Positions 61,464 to 64,000 of a stretch of DNA of 64,000 nucleotides are shown here, one piece after another. The notes under the pieces were generated by a model, which was given only the letters and a program-made list of their open reading frames with translations, did no database searches and was not told where the DNA came from. Source of the DNA: Streptococcus suis (GTDB lineage: Bacteria; Bacillota; Bacilli; Lactobacillales; Streptococcaceae); NCBI RefSeq assembly GCF_002960445.1, contig NZ_POJD01000142.1, positions 1-64,000 of the forward strand, in the 5' to 3' direction. The position numbers were made by a program, and so were the translations under genes. Numbering within the stretch: the stretch's first letter is position 1; each line of letters begins with the position of its first letter.

Positions 61464-62375
61464 TTATTTTTTACTAAATTTCACTTCTTCTAATAAGTGA
61501 CTGATAAATTTTTCGCCCATGTCTGACAGCATAGCTTTTTCATGCTGAATATAGACTAATTCGATTTCATCATCAAATTCTAAAGGAATAGAAACGATAT
61601 TATCTCCGTTGAGATTGGAATTGAGGATACCGGTTGCAATGGTATAGCCATCTAGACCAATCAGTAGATTAAAAAGGGTAGCACGGTCAGAAACGACAAT
61701 CGATTTCTTGTGGTGCTCTTGTGCCAATATTTCTTCAGCAAAATAGAAGGAGTTGTGGATACCTTGCTCGTAGCTAAGATAAGGGAAATCAGCTAATTCG
61801 TCCAAAGTTATCGATTTCTTCTGTGCCAGTGGATTTGTCTTGCTGACAAAAACGTGGGGCTTGGCAGTAAAAAGATGGGTGTAGGATAGACGATTATCGT
61901 CTAGCAGTTTTAAGAGAACATCACGGTTGAAGTGATTAAGGAAAAGCACGCCTATCTCTGAACGGAAGTTTTTGACGTCATCAATGATTTCCCAGGTCCG
62001 TGTTTCCCTTAGAAAGAGCTCATAATCTTCCAAGTCCGTATCTTTTAAGAGAGATACGAAGGCATTGACAACAAAGGCATAGTGTTGGGAAGATACGCTG
62101 AAGAGTTGGCGTTTAGCATTTGGATTTTTATAACGATCCTCGAGGAGTTCAGTCTGTTCAACGATCTGGCGGGCGTAGGAAAGAAATTCAATACCATCCT
62201 TGGTCAAGGTAATCCCTTTGGAATTGCGGAAGAAAATCTTGATGCTAAGTTCCTTTTCCAAATCGCGGACAGCATTGGAAAGACTGGGCTGAGTGATGAA
62301 GAGTTGTTTGGCAGCCTCGTTCATACTGCCGGTTTCTGCGATTTTAATAATATAGTATAATTGTTGAATTCTCAT
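61464..62375 (-). CDS. cpsY: LysR-family regulator, CpsY/MtaR type
   Basis: This 303-residue LysR-type regulator has an N-terminal winged helix (RIQQLYYIIKIAETGSMNEA, then LFITQPSLSNAVRDLE) and a C-terminal effector domain. The N-terminus is very close to the streptococcal CpsY/MtaR regulators, which act on methionine metabolism and surface traits. It is transcribed away from pyrK. The effector is not identifiable from this sequence. Confidence 0.78.
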   Translation of the reverse strand: MRIQQLYYIIKIAETGSMNEAAKQLFITQPSLSNAVRDLEKELSIKIFFRNSKGITLTKDGIEFLSYARQIVEQTELLEDRYKNPNAKRQLFSVSSQHYAFVVNAFVSLLKDTDLEDYELFLRETRTWEIIDDVKNFRSEIGVLFLNHFNRDVLLKLLDDNRLSYTHLFTAKPHVFVSKTNPLAQKKSITLDELADFPYLSYEQGIHNSFYFAEEILAQEHHKKSIVVSDRATLFNLLIGLDGYTIATGILNSNLNGDNIVSIPLEFDDEIELVYIQHEKAMLSDMGEKFISHLLEEVKFSKK

Positions 62376-62394
62376 ACCTCTATTGTATCATGAT

Positions 62395-62423
62395 TTGACA
62401 AATAATTCTAAAAAATGTATAAT
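62395..62423 (+). promoter_or_regulatory. Promoter of pyrK-pyrD
   Basis: TTGACA (62395-62400) and TATAAT (62418-62423) are 17 bases apart: a consensus promoter. Confidence 0.85.
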
Positions 62424-62439
62424 GCTGAAAATATATCCT

Positions 62440-62535
62440 TTAACTGAGTCCAGAGAGGCGAAGAAGGGAACGTGATAAATAGGGCAGATACTGCCTTCTT
62501 TTCGTGTAACCTTGCTAGCCAGCAAGGTTTTTTTC
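62440..62535 (+). promoter_or_regulatory. PyrR-dependent attenuator of pyrK-pyrD
   Basis: The conserved PyrR-binding loop is visible (TCCAGAGAGGCGAAGAAGG, 62449-62467). An alternative stem pairs GAAGAAGG with CCTTCTTTTC downstream. The terminator is ACCTTGCT (62509-62516) with AGCAAGGT (62521-62528), then seven Ts. With uridine nucleotides PyrR should favour the terminator. Confidence 0.88.
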
Positions 62536-62584
62536 TCTATATCGACTTTCTTATTTTCTGTGTTTGCATAGAATAGGAGAAAAG

Positions 62585-63358
62585 ATGATTTTAAAAGAAC
62601 AAATGTTGCTTGTTGACCAAGTCCAACTTGCCCCACGTATTTTTGCTATGACCTTACAGGGTGAGATGGTTCAGGATATGAAGATGGGGCAATTTATCCA
62701 TATTCGTGTTCCTGATGATTCCATGCTTTTGAGAAGACCAATTTCTATTTCCGAGATTGATAAGGTCAACTCTCAATGCAGGCTCATTTATCGAGTGGAA
62801 GGTCAAGGGACGGAAGTCTTTTCTAAGATGACTGTCGGACAACATTTAGATGTCATGGGACCGCTTGGGAAAGGGTTTGAAGTGGACTTTCTTACAGCAG
62901 GTGACAATATTCTCATTATTGGAGGGGGCATCGGTGTTCCACCTCTGGTGGAAGTAGCCAAACAGGCTGCGAAACGTGGCGCCAAAGTCACGTCAGTCAT
63001 TGGCTTCGCCACAAAAGAGGCAGTCATTTTGGAAGAAGAATTAGCCCAATTCGGTCAGGTCTATGTCACAACGGATGACGGTTCCTACGGACAAAAAGGA
63101 ACGGTGGCAAGTGTGGTTGAACAGTTAACAGACGGCTATGCAGCCATTTATTCCTGTGGAGCACCTGCCATGATGAACTATGTTGACCAACGTTTTCAGG
63201 ACCATCCCCACGCCTACATCTCCCTTGAGGCGCGCATGGCTTGCGGAATGGGGGCTTGCTATGCCTGTGTTGTCAAACCAAAGCAGGGACAAGAATATGA
63301 GAATAAGCGTGTCTGCAAGGAAGGTCCTGTCTTTGCAACTGGCAGTCTGATTTTATAG
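62585..63358 (+). CDS. pyrK: Dihydroorotate dehydrogenase electron transfer subunit
   Basis: About 257 residues of the ferredoxin reductase type. The FAD-binding LLRRPISISEID is in the N-terminal barrel, GGGIGVPPLVEVAKQA is the NAD loop, and the C-terminal CGMGACYACVV with a fourth distant Cys (KRVCKEGPVF) binds the [2Fe-2S] cluster. It passes electrons from PyrD1B to NAD+. The start is ATG 62585 behind AGGAGA. Confidence 0.95.
   Translation: MILKEQMLLVDQVQLAPRIFAMTLQGEMVQDMKMGQFIHIRVPDDSMLLRRPISISEIDKVNSQCRLIYRVEGQGTEVFSKMTVGQHLDVMGPLGKGFEVDFLTAGDNILIIGGGIGVPPLVEVAKQAAKRGAKVTSVIGFATKEAVILEEELAQFGQVYVTTDDGSYGQKGTVASVVEQLTDGYAAIYSCGAPAMMNYVDQRFQDHPHAYISLEARMACGMGACYACVVKPKQGQEYENKRVCKEGPVFATGSLIL

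Positions 63359-64000
<642 letters not shown>

Overview
The window looks like a low-GC Firmicute chromosome, most likely the genus Streptococcus. The CpsY/MtaR-type LysR regulator, PyrR-type pyrK-pyrD leader, glgC-glgD-glgA-glgB operon and strong AGGAGG ribosome sites all fit. Streptococcus sanguinis and relatives are known to carry one large cobalamin/propanediol/ethanolamine island. The species cannot be fixed from this sequence alone.

Layout. 1-870: the 5' part of an IS110-family transposase on the minus strand (runs off the left edge) and its non-coding end. 870-1340: a NUDIX hydrolase. 1360-31230: one very long plus-strand run for de novo anaerobic cobalamin synthesis. It holds eutP, cobD, pduX, cobT and an adenosyltransferase, then cbiA-B-C-C2-D-E-T-F-G-H-J, cobA-hemD, cbiK-L-M-N-Q-O-P, a second adenosyltransferase, sirC, hemA-C-D-B-L, cobU-S-C and an old-yellow-enzyme-like flavoprotein. 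A flavin reductase-like gene follows (31285-31866). 31870-32280, minus strand: a small RNA made of an adenosylcobalamin riboswitch followed by ANTAR-type hairpins (EutX/Rli55 type). 32530-54560: a hybrid ethanolamine/propanediol microcompartment locus: eutG, eutS, eutV, eutA-B-C-L-K-E-M-M-T, pduL, pduM, eutN, eutH, eutQ, pduB-C-D-E-G-H, a PduO C-terminal-like gene, pduF and ackA. 54650-64000: housekeeping genes, namely an amino-acid ABC transporter lipoprotein, the glycogen operon (minus), the LysR regulator (minus), and pyrK plus the start of pyrD.

How it works together. The biosynthetic half makes adenosylcobalamin, the cofactor of both ethanolamine ammonia-lyase (EutBC) and diol dehydratase (PduCDE). 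Those two enzymes share one shell gene set, one aldehyde dehydrogenase, one alcohol dehydrogenase, one phosphotransacylase and an acetate kinase.

Regulation is the most interesting part. Four leaders (before eutP, cbiA, eutG and eutA) each carry two adjacent hairpins with hexanucleotide loops having A at position 1 and G at position 4. Each pair is interlocked with an intrinsic terminator, which is the signature of ANTAR antitermination. The only ANTAR protein, EutV, lacks the phospho-acceptor aspartate (Ser54), and no EutW kinase gene is present. The likely controller is therefore the cobalamin-sensing small RNA. Since the cobalamin operon itself sits behind ANTAR leaders and shows no cobalamin riboswitch of its own, the cofactor would switch on its own synthesis. 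Other oddities are a tandem CbiC whose second copy has lost the catalytic His, a C-terminal encapsulation helix on the aldehyde dehydrogenase, and a BMC shell protein with a SAP/Rho-N-like tail.
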